Shown in pieces: positions 18,480 through 27,539 of a stretch of 64,000 nucleotides of DNA (positions within the stretch are counted from its first letter, which is position 1; every line of letters starts with the position of its first letter). Location of the stretch: positions 310,001 to 374,000 of the forward strand of contig JADKBN010000002.1 in NCBI GenBank assembly GCA_016715065.1, in the 5' to 3' direction. Source of the DNA: Fibrobacterota bacterium. Its GTDB lineage: Bacteria; Fibrobacterota; Fibrobacteria; UBA5070. A program made the translations under genes and the position numbers. A model generated the notes under the pieces. It worked only from the letters and a program-made list of their open reading frames with translations, was not told the origin of the DNA and ran no database searches.

Positions 18480-18523
18480 TGTGACGGAGATCACATCGAA
18501 TCCGGAGTGTGATCTAGATCACA
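18480..18523 (+). promoter_or_regulatory. Two CRP-type operators ahead of the second toxin locus
   Basis: TGTGACGGAGATCACA (18480-18495) and TGTGATCTAGATCACA (18508-18523), again 28 bp apart. The second is followed by GATTTTTC and CGATTGGTGATCTTC. The block is a near copy of the promoter at 16616-16659 and lies 162 bp upstream of ATG 18686. Confidence 0.7.
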
Positions 18524-18570
18524 GATTTTTCCGGCCCGATTGGTGATCTTCTCATCAGACAAGCTCCTGA

Positions 18571-18591
18571 GGGCGCAAAATTTTGCGTCCC
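18571..18591. repeat. Short palindrome GGGCGCAAAATTTTGCGTCCC
   Basis: A near-perfect inverted repeat with AAAATTTT at the centre. Relatives occur at 55101-55130 and, in perfect and longer form, at 62727-62764. It lies between the operator pair and the start of the toxin locus. Confidence 0.6.
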
Positions 18592-18685
18592 CACGGCACA
18601 GAGACCCACGACAGTCCGGCTAGTCCGGACTCCTCAAGAATCACCACACAACCGCCTCCGTCGGTTGTCCTGAAAGGCCATTGCC

Positions 18686-20206
18686 ATGAATCGACCCAAC
18701 CCATTCGGTCCGCATCACCGGCGCGACGACCGCGAGTCCATGCTCATGGACCTCTCCACCGCCAAGCCGTCCGGCGAGGTGAATTGGGAAGCCATCATCG
18801 CCAAGACCCAGCGCGGCAAGGCGGATGGTTCCCGCAAGACCTACGACACTTCCTCCTACCTGGAGCGTGTACGCGAGGAAGATCCGTGGCCGGAAGAGGC
18901 CCTGGCCAAGGAGTGCGCGGTGCGGATTGTGTCGTGCCGGTTATTGGACCCCGCTCCGATTGATCTGTGCAAGCCGGTGCGGGTGGCATGCGAGGTGGAA
19001 CGCACTGGGCCGCTGGATGCAACGGAATCCCTCCAGATCTCCTTGGTGACCATCCACCGCGAAAAAGGGTGTGATGCCGAAGAGCCCTGCGGCGATTCGC
19101 TGGACGTGAAGCTGGAAGCGCGTGCCAGCCAATTTGTGAATGTGGTGTTCAAGCTCGACAAAAAACAGGTGATCGGGGGGCGCGAACCCGACGTGCAGAT
19201 CTACCTGCGGGCCCAAGCCCAGGACCGCACGGGCAGCCAGAAGGCCAAATCACAGGCCCTCCCCGCGTTGGCCGAGCCGACCACGGGTTTTCGCTGGACC
19301 TTGGTGGGGTCGTTGTTCGATGAGCGCAAATCCTTTGTGCTGCCTGCGGCGATCCCGGGAGTGCGCAAAGTGGTGGAACGCCATGTTGCCTCGCCGCGAG
19401 ACCTGATGGTGGTGGTCGCCCCGGTAGCTATTGGGGAGGACGCATCCCTTGCTTTGCGCAGGGCCAAGGCTCTGGCCGCGTTGATCACCAACAAATGGGA
19501 AGACTGGCTTCCGTGGTTTGCGCCCGAAGAGCCTGCCAAACAACGGCTCGGTTTGCGGGAGGCGCAACTGGTCTTGGCGGGGCTCAAGTTGTTCAAAGGC
19601 CAGTGCAGTGGTTTGATGGATGCCGCTACAGAAGCCGCCTTGCGCGCCTTCCAGCAGGAGCCCTCCGGGAAAACCGCTCCCATCGCGGTCACCGGCAAGT
19701 TGGATTCGCCCACCCGCAAGGAATTGCTGCGGGCGTACTTCTCGCAAGAAGGAACCACGGTTGCCAAAAGTTGTCAGGTCCGTGCCGTGACACGCGACCG
19801 TACATCGGATGAGCCAACAGAAGCGGTCCCGACCTTGGAGATCTTGTTCTATACCCCCCGCCTGGATCCGGAGCCTTCCGCAGACCGTTTGGAGGCCAAG
19901 GCCTGGAAAGCCTGGAAGGAATGCATCCAAGGCGAAGACCGGTTCGAACTTCATTCGCTGCGGGTGCAAGTGGTCAACGACTCCGACATCGCGGTCCCCA
20001 ATGCCCGCGTGAAGTTGTCGGGGCCCGTGGTGGTGGAGTCTTGCGCAGACGATCACGGTTGGGTGGTGCTGGAAAATCTCCCGCGCGGCAAGTACCGGCT
20101 CCATGTATTCGAAGGCGACGATCGCGTGAGCGATCCCGTTGTGGAAATCCCCGCCACCTCGACAGAACCTGGCGTGGTCCACCGCGCCGCATCCCCGGAG
20201 AATTGA
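18686..20206 (+). CDS. Protein with a diverged OmpA-like region, a peptidoglycan-binding domain and a carboxypeptidase-regulatory-like domain
   Basis: 506 residues; ATG 18686 after AAAGGCCATTGCC. No signal peptide is seen. Residues about 235-275 (RDLMVVVAPV, RRAKALAALI) resemble the end of an OmpA-type domain. Residues about 295-365 fit a peptidoglycan-binding fold: LREAQLVLAGLKLFKGQCSG, then EAALRAFQQE, a spacer, and LDSPTRKELLRAYF. Near residues 425-490 there is an Ig-like domain of the carboxypeptidase-regulatory type (VPNARVKLSG, GWVVLENLPRGKYRLHV). It is the first gene of the toxin locus and ends 3 bases before the M-P-x-L-P repeat gene. A wall-associated part of the export or delivery apparatus is the most likely role, by inference. 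No counterpart precedes the first toxin locus. Confidence 0.6.
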   Translation: MNRPNPFGPHHRRDDRESMLMDLSTAKPSGEVNWEAIIAKTQRGKADGSRKTYDTSSYLERVREEDPWPEEALAKECAVRIVSCRLLDPAPIDLCKPVRVACEVERTGPLDATESLQISLVTIHREKGCDAEEPCGDSLDVKLEARASQFVNVVFKLDKKQVIGGREPDVQIYLRAQAQDRTGSQKAKSQALPALAEPTTGFRWTLVGSLFDERKSFVLPAAIPGVRKVVERHVASPRDLMVVVAPVAIGEDASLALRRAKALAALITNKWEDWLPWFAPEEPAKQRLGLREAQLVLAGLKLFKGQCSGLMDAATEAALRAFQQEPSGKTAPIAVTGKLDSPTRKELLRAYFSQEGTTVAKSCQVRAVTRDRTSDEPTEAVPTLEILFYTPRLDPEPSADRLEAKAWKAWKECIQGEDRFELHSLRVQVVNDSDIAVPNARVKLSGPVVVESCADDHGWVVLENLPRGKYRLHVFEGDDRVSDPVVEIPATSTEPGVVHRAASPEN

Positions 20207-20209
20207 GCC

Positions 20210-21391
20210 ATGGCCTTTGGACTTCCCTCCCGTCGGATCCCTGAAGTTCCCAAGCTTCCCGATCCCCCCAAAGCAGACGCCATCCCTACGCATGTGGGGC
20301 AGGATGTGGGCTCAGGTCTTGCCCAAGGCAACGTAGGGATCGGCGCGCCGCAACATTTCGACCCCAACAATCCATCCGTGCGGCTGGACGGCACGGTGCA
20401 CAACCCCACCGGCATCGGCGGCGACCTGCACGTGTCGCGCGAAGTGTCGGTCAACGACCTCAAGCAGATCCCGGTGCCCGATGTCCACGCACCCGATCTG
20501 TCGCTGCCATCGGGTGGATCGGATGGCGGTGGATCCGGCGGATCGGGTTTTTCGCTGCCCTCGCTCCCGTCGCTTCCGGATATGCCATCCGTTGGATTGC
20601 CAGATGTGACGATTCCTGACATCCATCTCTCCAGCGCCTCGATGCCGGACTTTTCGTTGCCGGGATTGCCTGACATGCCCAGTTTGCCTGGTCTGCCCGA
20701 TATGCCGGGCCTTCCGGGCCTGCCCTCGTTCGGGATGCCGGACCTGGACTTGTCGGCACCGTCCTTGCCCGGAATGCCAGGCTTTCGCTTCCCGGACCTC
20801 CCGGACTTTTCCTTGCCGGATTTTGACTTGTCTGGCTGGGACCTCACGATGCCAGACCTGGTGCCCGACTGGGGCGGCGACTCCGAAGAAGAGCGCGCCG
20901 AACCCCACAAGCGCGCCAAGCACCAGGACAAGGTGACCGTAGAGGTGGTGCTGAAGAACGAGCGAGGGGAGCCCATCGAGGGGGTTGAGTTCTTGGTCCG
21001 TGGGGAAGGAGGTTTCGAGTCCAAGGGAGAGCTCGATTCCGACGGCCTGGCCGAGGTCGAGATTCCTCGCGGTGAGTACACGGTGCGCTATCTGGACCAT
21101 TCCGCGGTCTATGCGCGTGTGGTGGCTCTGGATTTCCGAGCTGCCCTGAAGGACAAAGACATCGACACCATCACGGAGCTCTTGCACGAACCCTTCGAAG
21201 TGCTTCATCCGGCAATGCGGTACTTCGATCGAAAATTGAAAGGATTCATGGGGGACTCCCTGCGTCAGCAGGTGGAGTCATTGGCGAAGTCGAAGGGACT
21301 TTCCGAAGAGATCGAAATCCTGTGGGGGCACGCGGGACTGGGTCCGTGCGGATTCACGCTGGATCCGGAAACGGCAGGAGGTGAGGGATGA
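20210..21391 (+). CDS. M-P-x-L-P repeat protein, intact copy
   Basis: 393 residues from ATG 20210 with GAGAATTGAGCC upstream. Residues about 35-95 are nearly identical to the copy at 1695-2869 (GNVGIGAPQHFDP, LDGTVHNPTGIGGDL, VSVNDLKQIPVPDV). Residues about 95-220 are repeats of the type LPDMPSLPGLPDMPGLP, then a KR/E-rich hinge and a carboxypeptidase-regulatory-like Ig domain (VTVEVVLKNERGEPIEGVEF, AEVEIPRGEYTVRY). The last 100 residues are helical. Its stop overlaps the effector start (ATGA at 21388-21391). Nothing in the databases known to me matches it clearly. The strict link with an effector in two loci suggests a carrier or spike-like partner. Confidence 0.75.
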   Translation: MAFGLPSRRIPEVPKLPDPPKADAIPTHVGQDVGSGLAQGNVGIGAPQHFDPNNPSVRLDGTVHNPTGIGGDLHVSREVSVNDLKQIPVPDVHAPDLSLPSGGSDGGGSGGSGFSLPSLPSLPDMPSVGLPDVTIPDIHLSSASMPDFSLPGLPDMPSLPGLPDMPGLPGLPSFGMPDLDLSAPSLPGMPGFRFPDLPDFSLPDFDLSGWDLTMPDLVPDWGGDSEEERAEPHKRAKHQDKVTVEVVLKNERGEPIEGVEFLVRGEGGFESKGELDSDGLAEVEIPRGEYTVRYLDHSAVYARVVALDFRAALKDKDIDTITELLHEPFEVLHPAMRYFDRKLKGFMGDSLRQQVESLAKSKGLSEEIEILWGHAGLGPCGFTLDPETAGGEG

Positions 21392-24005
21392 CGCAATTCG
21401 CTTTCGATTGCAACCTGGAAGGTCTTCAGCAGCGAACGTTTGATGCTCCTACCGACCGCACAGTGAATGGAAGAACGCCTGGATCCGGAAGGGGGCTTGA
21501 CGTGCTCCCGACCCCCTCGGCGCCTAATTCAATTGCAGGCTTGAAAGATGTGCTCCCGGCGGCTTTGCCGCCGAAGTCGGAGCCATTCCGATCGCCGCGA
21601 CCAGCCCGTTACAAGATCGTTTGTTCGTTTCAAAATTTCTTCGAGCAGCAGGAATCATCTTCCCGCTCCTTCGTCCATTTCATGGTTGGACATGAATTGG
21701 AATTCAAGATCGTGGATACCCATCGGGGCGACGAGGAGTTGTTGCCTTTCGACTCATGGAAATGGAGCCTGGTCCCCGGTGGTGGAAAGACAGGGAAATC
21801 CAGGACATTGCCTGGGGTGGGATCCAGGCTTCGCACCAATGAACTCGAGCCAGGCAACTGGAGTCTGATCGCAAGCTGCCGGAATCGAAACGAATCCTGT
21901 TCGATCCGCCTTGTTGGCGACTCCTTCAAGGATTGGAAGTTTGTCGCCCCGTTGATGCCCAAGGCGCGAATGGATCCGGATGCCTACGCGAGCAGGCTCT
22001 CCTCCTGTCTCGAAGAGGGTTCGAAGGGAAAAACCTGCGGGGGTGCCGCTGATCCTTCCGATGGGAAGGAGTTGGCGACAGCGACAACCAGTGTGGATGC
22101 GGAGTTGGTCCTGGAGCGCCTCGAAACCCGCATCGCCAAGACTGAGGGCTTGACGCGCTACCCTATCCAAGCCTTGTACACAAATCGCCCCACCTTGAAG
22201 AACTATGCGTTGCGAGCCTTCCTCTCGGTGGTGGATGGCAGATGGATGATCACCGATTGGACCTGCCCAGAAGTCCAAGGCAAGACGGGTTGGTTCTTCG
22301 GTGGAAAGTTTGAGGAGGCAGCAAGCAGAGCGATCAGGGAGCTATTCGCGAAGCGTTCAAATCTTGGGAGGATGGAAATCGTTATCCCGATGGCACGGTG
22401 AACTGGAGGGTATTGACTCCCGCCGACCAGTTCGAACTCCATGGGTACTTCCAAACCAACGGCAACACGGACATCGATGAAATCGCTGAGGGGTTCAATT
22501 TGACCGGGACGGGGCTTCTTGGGGTAAGCGTAGTTCCGACGCCCCAGACCAAAGCCATCGGGGGGATTGGAGCGGGTCTCTGTTTTGCGACAAGTTCCGG
22601 GCTCAATCTGTATCAGAGGACCAGTCAGGGATTCAATACGCGCCATGACCTGTTGGAGAACGGGATGGATCTGGCGATGATCGCTCTCTCTTTGTCGGGT
22701 GCTCCTCGCATTGCTGGGAACTACCTGGCCAAGGTCCATACAGGAAAATTGCAAGTGTTCGGGGAAGGGTTGGAATCGCTATTCCTACACGGCAAGAAAG
22801 TCGTGGTCCTTGCCAAACTGGAGGTTGGAGCCGGAAGGTCTCTATTGTGCGTGTGTGGGATTCAGGCAATACAAAGCGTGGGGAGCATCGTCGGGCGTGA
22901 TGACTTGTCCACCGACGAAAAATTTCACCTCCTGGTCGAGACCCTTGGCTTGTTCGCATTGCAGGGTCTTTTGATGGTGGTCTCTCGGAGGACGGATAAG
23001 TACGTCAAGTATCCTACCCGGTCAGCGGAGAGCCCTCCGCCACCGAAAGCCATGGGGAAGACCGATCACTCACCTCTGGAAAATGGGAAACCACTGGAAG
23101 GTGAATCGCGATCGCTGAAGCACGAAGGAGAGAAGCCGCCGGATGCTGACGGTAGGGGAAAAGTCGGGGAAGGCGAGAAGACATCTGATAGCGAAAATGG
23201 AGCCCACCCCGAAACAGAAAAACAGCCGGAAGGTGAGAGCCGGGCCCTTTCTGAGGAGGAGCGGAGCAGCCCGAATGAATCAAAGCCAAAGTCCATGGAG
23301 TCGGAGACCAATCTTGACGAAATTCCTGGACAAACAGGCGCGGAGCGGCACGAAACAATCGTGAGTCGAGGTAAGCGGGGGAAAGGAGAGCCAAAGGAAG
23401 ATGCGCGGAAGCCGGAGGAGCCACCTAAGCCTGAACCTGTTGTCGAGCCGGAGCCGCCGAAAGCATGGCCCCGGGAAACAGATGCCCCTCCGCCTCCATT
23501 TGAGAAAGGCAAACCGGCGGAACGTTCTTGGAATCAGTGGTTCCAAAACGAGCGGATGCCGAATGTGCCGAATGTCAAACTGGGAGAGTTGAAAGTGGTG
23601 GCGTACGCGGAAATTAACGGAAAGCAATTTGTCGATTACAATCAAAACGCGAGGTTGAAGCCTTTGGCGGATGAACAAACTGCAATTTACGAGATTATAA
23701 AGAGGCGCGCTTCAAAATTAGGAAAAGAAATTTCGGGATTCCCAAACTGGAAGCATCTTAATCTTCATGCGGAAGGCGGTCTTCTTTATCAGCTCTATCG
23801 AGCTGGGTTGACTAGGGGCGCGAAGATTGTTATTACTGTGGAGGGGAGGAAGGTGTGTGGTTTTTGCTTGAAGGATCTGATTGAGCTCGCCAAAGCTTTG
23901 GAAATAAAGGAGCTGACCGTCTTCGAGAAGAATTCATTCAACGAATTGCCTCCTGAAACGCTTTTCTGGAAGGAAGGGGAAAACACATGGACGGATTTGA
24001 ATTGA
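21388..24005 (+). CDS. Polymorphic toxin with C-terminal deaminase-like domain (one-base frameshift near 22313)
   Basis: Two overlapping frames, 21388-22401 and 22398-24005, make one gene. The second frame is open back to 22314 and its start there (GGSKQSDQGAIREAF, NRYPDGTVNW) continues the homology with the effector at 1-1692. One G added in GAGGAGG near 22313 gives an 872-residue protein. Domains: an Ig-like front, helices, a W-x-x-x-D-W domain (YPIQALYTN, WMITDWTCPE), a glycine-rich pre-toxin part (GFNLTGTGLLG, GIGAGLCFATSSGLNL) with hydrophobic helices, a charged linker of about 150 residues rich in P, E and K, then the toxin. The toxin has HAE (bases 23766-23774) and CGFC (from 23856), the zinc-binding pattern of the nucleotide deaminase superfamily. 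Overlap with the immunity gene supports a toxin role. The target base is unknown. Confidence 0.7.
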
Positions 24006-24427
24006 GAAAAAAGAGTGGAGTAATGCGCTTTTGGGGGCGAGGTACATGGATTGACGATCCAGAGTGGGAGATCGTTGAGGCATATTTGCTTTCTAGGCAT
24101 CAAAACGATGAACTAGGCGGCCTGGAGGCGCGAATTTTGGCAGGAAACCCAGATGGGTCAAAATCAATCATCTCTTCTCTATCCATTATGGCTGACGAGG
24201 GGTATTTCCTCGTAATGTACACGGATGATTTTGATGGGGATCACTGCTGCATTTCTCCTCACAACCCGGACCCCAATGATGCTGGCGAAGTCGAGTTGGG
24301 GGGGAATAATTGGGATAAAGGGAGTTTGCGAAAAGATTTTGGTTTTTTGCGTGCCATTTTTAAGGAGTACATCGCTCATCGAAAAATCCCACTTGAGTTG
24401 TTTCTTTCAAAGAGTAGCTTCGATTGA
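23987..24427 (+). CDS. Immunity protein, cognate copy overlapping the toxin gene
   Basis: 146 residues. The ATG at 23987 lies inside the last codons of the toxin (19-base overlap), so toxin and immunity protein are co-translated. The conserved C-terminal half reads YFLVMYTDDFDGDHCCISPH, NPDPNDAGEVELGGNNWDK, then LRKDFGFLRAIFKEYIAHRK and PLELFLSKSSFD. The end pattern (GG...DF...IFKEY...PLELF) recalls the Imm1 family that guards against deaminase toxins, but that is a guess from memory of the family and not a scored match. It is the first of four tandem paralogues. Confidence 0.7.
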   Translation: MDGFELRKKSGVMRFWGRGTWIDDPEWEIVEAYLLSRHQNDELGGLEARILAGNPDGSKSIISSLSIMADEGYFLVMYTDDFDGDHCCISPHNPDPNDAGEVELGGNNWDKGSLRKDFGFLRAIFKEYIAHRKIPLELFLSKSSFD

Positions 24428-24550
24428 TAGAAAATCAGGGTGCGATCACCCGGCAGTTTCCGGGTGACCCATGAATTCGCAGGAGGTCTGGAAAAACACG
24501 TTCAGCAACAACCCGCCACAAACATTGGAATGGAAGAAATGGTGGAAATC

Positions 24551-25003
24551 ATGGTGAAAAACACCTCCGGACAAAATCTAGTGTTTGTGTTTTCTTGGGG
24601 TGCAGCAAAGGATGGCAAGGTGATCGAAGATCCCAAATGGGAGGCTGTTGAGCCTGTCCTGAATCAAATTCATGCCGAAGGATTTGGTTTCGATGGGATA
24701 TCGGCTGAAATCATGGATATGCAGGAAGATGGCTCGTATTTTACTGTATCGAGTCTAGAAATCATGGGGGATGAGGATTACTACCTAGCTATGTACACCG
24801 ATGATATTGACGGAAAGAATTGGTGTCGTACGCCGCACAACCCTGATCCAGCGGACAAGGGTGAAGTTGACCTAGGAGGAAATCCCTGGAGCAAGGCACA
24901 TCTTCGAAAAGATTTCAGCTTTCTGCGATCGATATTTAAGGAGTATATCACTCAAAGAAAAATTCCGCTCGAGTTGTTTTATTCCAAGAAGAGCTTCGAT
25001 TGA
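24551..25003 (+). CDS. Immunity-type protein, tandem copy 2
   Basis: About 150 residues. ATG 24551 is chosen because copies 2-4 all have a purine-rich site (GGTGGAAATC here) just before an aligned ATG; earlier in-frame ATGs exist at 24530 and 24440. The N-terminal half (KNTSGQNLVFVFSWGAAKDG, IMDMQEDGSYFTVSSLEIMG) is almost identical to copy 4. The C-terminal half has its own variants (DDIDGKNWCRTPHNPDPADK, NPWSKAHLRKDFSFLRSIF, LFYSKKSFD). It is probably an orphan immunity gene for a toxin variant no longer present. Confidence 0.65.
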   Translation: MVKNTSGQNLVFVFSWGAAKDGKVIEDPKWEAVEPVLNQIHAEGFGFDGISAEIMDMQEDGSYFTVSSLEIMGDEDYYLAMYTDDIDGKNWCRTPHNPDPADKGEVDLGGNPWSKAHLRKDFSFLRSIFKEYITQRKIPLELFYSKKSFD

Positions 25004-25127
25004 ACGTAAATGATGATGCGCTTTCCCGGCTGTTTCCTGGTGATCCATGGGTTTCGTTGGAGGGCCGGAAAACCGCGCTCATCGAAAAATCGCCACAAAT
25101 CCCTGAATGAAGGAAGGGCGAAAAGTC

Positions 25128-25577
25128 ATGGACAAAGATCCCTCCGTACGCAATTTAAAAATGGTGTTTCGATGGGGAACTCTTGCGGAGGGTCGTGTAA
25201 TAACTGATCCGCTGTGGGAACAAGTCGAGCCAATTCTGGTGAAATTACACGGCGAACAAGATTTTGACGGGCTTGAAGTCGAAATCATTGAAATGGTATC
25301 AGAGAACTCGTATAAGACTATCTCTGGGGTTCAAATTATGTCGGATGGAGGTTATTACCTGGCCATGTACACGGATGATTTTGAGGGGGGGCGTTATTGT
25401 ATTTCTCCGCACAACCCAGATCCTAATGATGAAGGTGAAATTGAATTGGGAGGGAATGATTGGGATAAGGCGATTTTGCGGAAAGATTTTGGTTTTTTGC
25501 GCGCCATCTTTAAGGAATATATTGCTCATCGAAAAATCCCACTTGAGTTGTTTCTTTCGAAGAATAGCTTCGATTGA
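25128..25577 (+). CDS. Immunity-type protein, tandem copy 3
   Basis: 149 residues from ATG 25128 (MDKDPSVRNLKMVFRWGTLA) with GGAAGGGCG upstream; an in-frame ATG at 25107 is less likely. The N-terminal half is distinct from the other copies (GEQDFDGLEVEIIEM). The C-terminal half (DDFEGGRYCISPHNPDPNDE, GGNDWDKAILRKDFGFLRAI, LFLSKNSFD) is close to copies 1 and 4. It probably protects against a different variant of the deaminase-type toxin. Confidence 0.65.
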   Translation: MDKDPSVRNLKMVFRWGTLAEGRVITDPLWEQVEPILVKLHGEQDFDGLEVEIIEMVSENSYKTISGVQIMSDGGYYLAMYTDDFEGGRYCISPHNPDPNDEGEIELGGNDWDKAILRKDFGFLRAIFKEYIAHRKIPLELFLSKNSFD

Positions 25578-25700
25578 CCGGGAATCAGGGCGCGATCACT
25601 CGATAGTTTCCGGATGACCCATGAATTCGCAGGAGGTCTGGAAAAACACGTTCAGCGACAAACCGCCACAAACCTTGGAATGGAAGAAGGGATGGGAATC

Positions 25701-26153
25701 ATGGAAAAAAACTCCTCCGGACAAAATTTAATTTTTGTGTTCTCGTGGGGTGCAGCAAAGGACGGCAAGGTAATCGAGGAGCCCAGATGGGAAGCTGTTG
25801 AACCTGTCCTTAATCGAATTCATGCCGAAGGCCTGGGTTTTGAAGGGGTTTCGGCGGAAATCATGGATATGCAGGATGATGGCTCGTATTTTACCGTATC
25901 GAGTCTAGAAGTTTTGGGAGATGAAGAGTATTACCTGGCCATGTATACGGATGTTTTTGAGGGAGATCGCTATTGTATTTCCCCGCACAATCCAGATCCA
26001 AATGATGAAGGCGAAGTAGAATTGGGCGGGAACAATTGGGATAAAGGGAATCTGCGGAAGGATTTTGGTTTTTTGCGCGCCACCTTTAAGGAGTACATCA
26101 CCCATCGAAAAATTCCACTTGAGTTGTTTCTTTCGAAGAAAAGCTTTGATTAG
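25701..26153 (+). CDS. Immunity-type protein, tandem copy 4 (mosaic)
   Basis: 150 residues from ATG 25701 (MEKNSSGQNLIFVFSWGAAK) with GGGATGGGAATC upstream; in-frame ATGs at 25680 and 25614 are also possible. The first half follows copy 2 (KDGKVIEEPRWEAVEPVLNR, IMDMQDDGSYFTVSSLEVLG), while the second half follows copies 1 and 3 (GDRYCISPHNPDPNDEGEVE, LFLSKKSFD). This is direct evidence of recombination among the tandem copies. The unit length, about 575 bp including the spacer, is constant. Confidence 0.65.
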   Translation: MEKNSSGQNLIFVFSWGAAKDGKVIEEPRWEAVEPVLNRIHAEGLGFEGVSAEIMDMQDDGSYFTVSSLEVLGDEEYYLAMYTDVFEGDRYCISPHNPDPNDEGEVELGGNNWDKGNLRKDFGFLRATFKEYITHRKIPLELFLSKKSFD

Positions 26154-26197
26154 CTGTAAATCTGGATGCGTTTCTATGTCTGTTTACGGGTGATTCT

Positions 26198-26668
26198 ATG
26201 GAGAGGGCCTTCCATCATATGAAGTATGTAGAGATTTTAGTTGCAAAACGATCTGACGGACGTGTCAGATCGTATCTATCCTGCACAGACAGCAATGGAC
26301 TCGGTGTTTGCGAAACAAGCGATACATTGCCTGGCTTCATTAGCAATCTAACGCAGAAAGAATTGGAGTTGTTTTCGAGTCTCCTTCTAAATCCTGCTGA
26401 CCGATCTCCGCTTGAATCGAACGCTCCCGACTGGAGCTTGGATGATACTGAAGTTTGGATAGGGCGACCACCAGCACAAAATGGGATGGTGTGCGTTTCA
26501 AATTGTCTGACCCCGTATTGTCTGGAAGAAAGTGGCGAGCAACACTTCACAACGGAGCAAGTGGTGCAAGCTGTCGACCTGTGGGCTCGCCATATAAAAG
26601 GGGCGACAGAAATTGACGTTCCGGAAGCGCTTGGGACGGTGGCTCGAGTTCCAATGGTTGGGACTTGA
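26198..26668 (+). CDS. Small protein of unknown function after the immunity array
   Basis: 156 residues from ATG 26198; ATG 26219 (MKYVEILVAKRSDG) with GGAGAGG 12 bases upstream is an alternative. Soluble, with no signal peptide. Features include LPGFISNLTQKELELFSSLL, a Cys-rich piece (VCVSNCLTPYCLEES) and a final helical part (TEQVVQAVDLWARHIKG). It starts 45 bases after the last immunity copy in the same direction, so an unrelated orphan immunity protein is a fair guess. No family was recognised. Confidence 0.55.
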   Translation: MERAFHHMKYVEILVAKRSDGRVRSYLSCTDSNGLGVCETSDTLPGFISNLTQKELELFSSLLLNPADRSPLESNAPDWSLDDTEVWIGRPPAQNGMVCVSNCLTPYCLEESGEQHFTTEQVVQAVDLWARHIKGATEIDVPEALGTVARVPMVGT

Positions 26669-26815
26669 TTCGATGTCAATCTTTGGGATTTGAAGGGGGC
26701 AGCGCAACAATATTGGCTAACATAAATTGCTGTAAAATCCGAGGCTATTCGGCGGCAAGGAATCATCCCGTGATTTTGCTGCTTCATTGACGATTACGCA
26801 AGAAAGGCAGATTGT

Positions 26816-27247
26816 ATGAACTCATTTCATCCTTGCCAAGGAGATTATCAAGCCACGCTATCGAGGGAGCTCCCGGAATCCATCACATCGTTTCTGTTTG
26901 GGATGAGTGCGGTGTCTTCGATGCATTGGACGGAGGGAGGGGTGACCGTCCGAGGAATTTCAAGGGATCAGGCGATCACCTACAAACCACCCAAGTCATC
27001 TCCCCGCGGGGAGCTGCTCGAATTCTTTGCGTGTGTTTGTGGGAATCGTTCCCTTGAACGAAACAAAGATGCCGAGCCGGTTTTGTGTGCGTTCGAACGT
27101 GCCATCGAGTACGCTTTTCCGGATGCTGAGGTGCATTTGGAAGTCGTTCCAGCGGAACGATCTTGGTGCTATGAACTTCTGGTCCTCATCACAAACGAGT
27201 CAAACGGGAAAGCACTCTACTTCGAACTCTTCTGGAGTGTCGATTGA
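26816..27247 (+). CDS. Small protein of unknown function
   Basis: 143 residues from ATG 26816 with GAAAGGCAG upstream. Soluble, with CACVCGNRSLER in the middle and an alpha/beta second half (AFERAIEYAFPDAEVHLEV, WCYELLVLITNESNGKALYF). The size, direction and place at the end of the immunity array suggest another immunity-type gene, but nothing in the sequence proves it. The 147 bases before it and 292 bases after it contain no convincing gene. Confidence 0.5.
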   Translation: MNSFHPCQGDYQATLSRELPESITSFLFGMSAVSSMHWTEGGVTVRGISRDQAITYKPPKSSPRGELLEFFACVCGNRSLERNKDAEPVLCAFERAIEYAFPDAEVHLEVVPAERSWCYELLVLITNESNGKALYFELFWSVD

Positions 27248-27539
27248 GGGACAAAAAACGCCGGAATTGATCCAATGCGTCCCAAGAGAAGGACGCCCGC
27301 TGTCGCTCCCAAATCGGCAAGTCAGAAATTGACGACAATGCCTTCCGAAGGCACTTCCTGGACGAAGATCGTGCATGATGAAGCCCAATCTCCTCTCGAT
27401 GCCCGAGTCGATCGGTCGAACGACGGAGAACTGGCCGAAGACCTAGATTCCCCGGAGGAGTCTCGGTCGCAGAGTGCGACCCAGAGCCCAATGAGGAACT
27501 GCGGAATCGCCATCTCGACCCAAAGCCAGAGGAAGTCGT

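Noticed and set aside
20580..20880. M-P-x-L-P repeats as a collagen-like or silk-like structural protein
   Set aside because: The repeat is short, flanked by conserved globular ends, and found only with effectors. A simple structural role is not supported.
23987..26153. Tandem immunity genes as an assembly duplication
   Set aside because: The copies differ at many positions and in mosaic fashion, so they are real paralogues and not one sequence repeated by the assembler.
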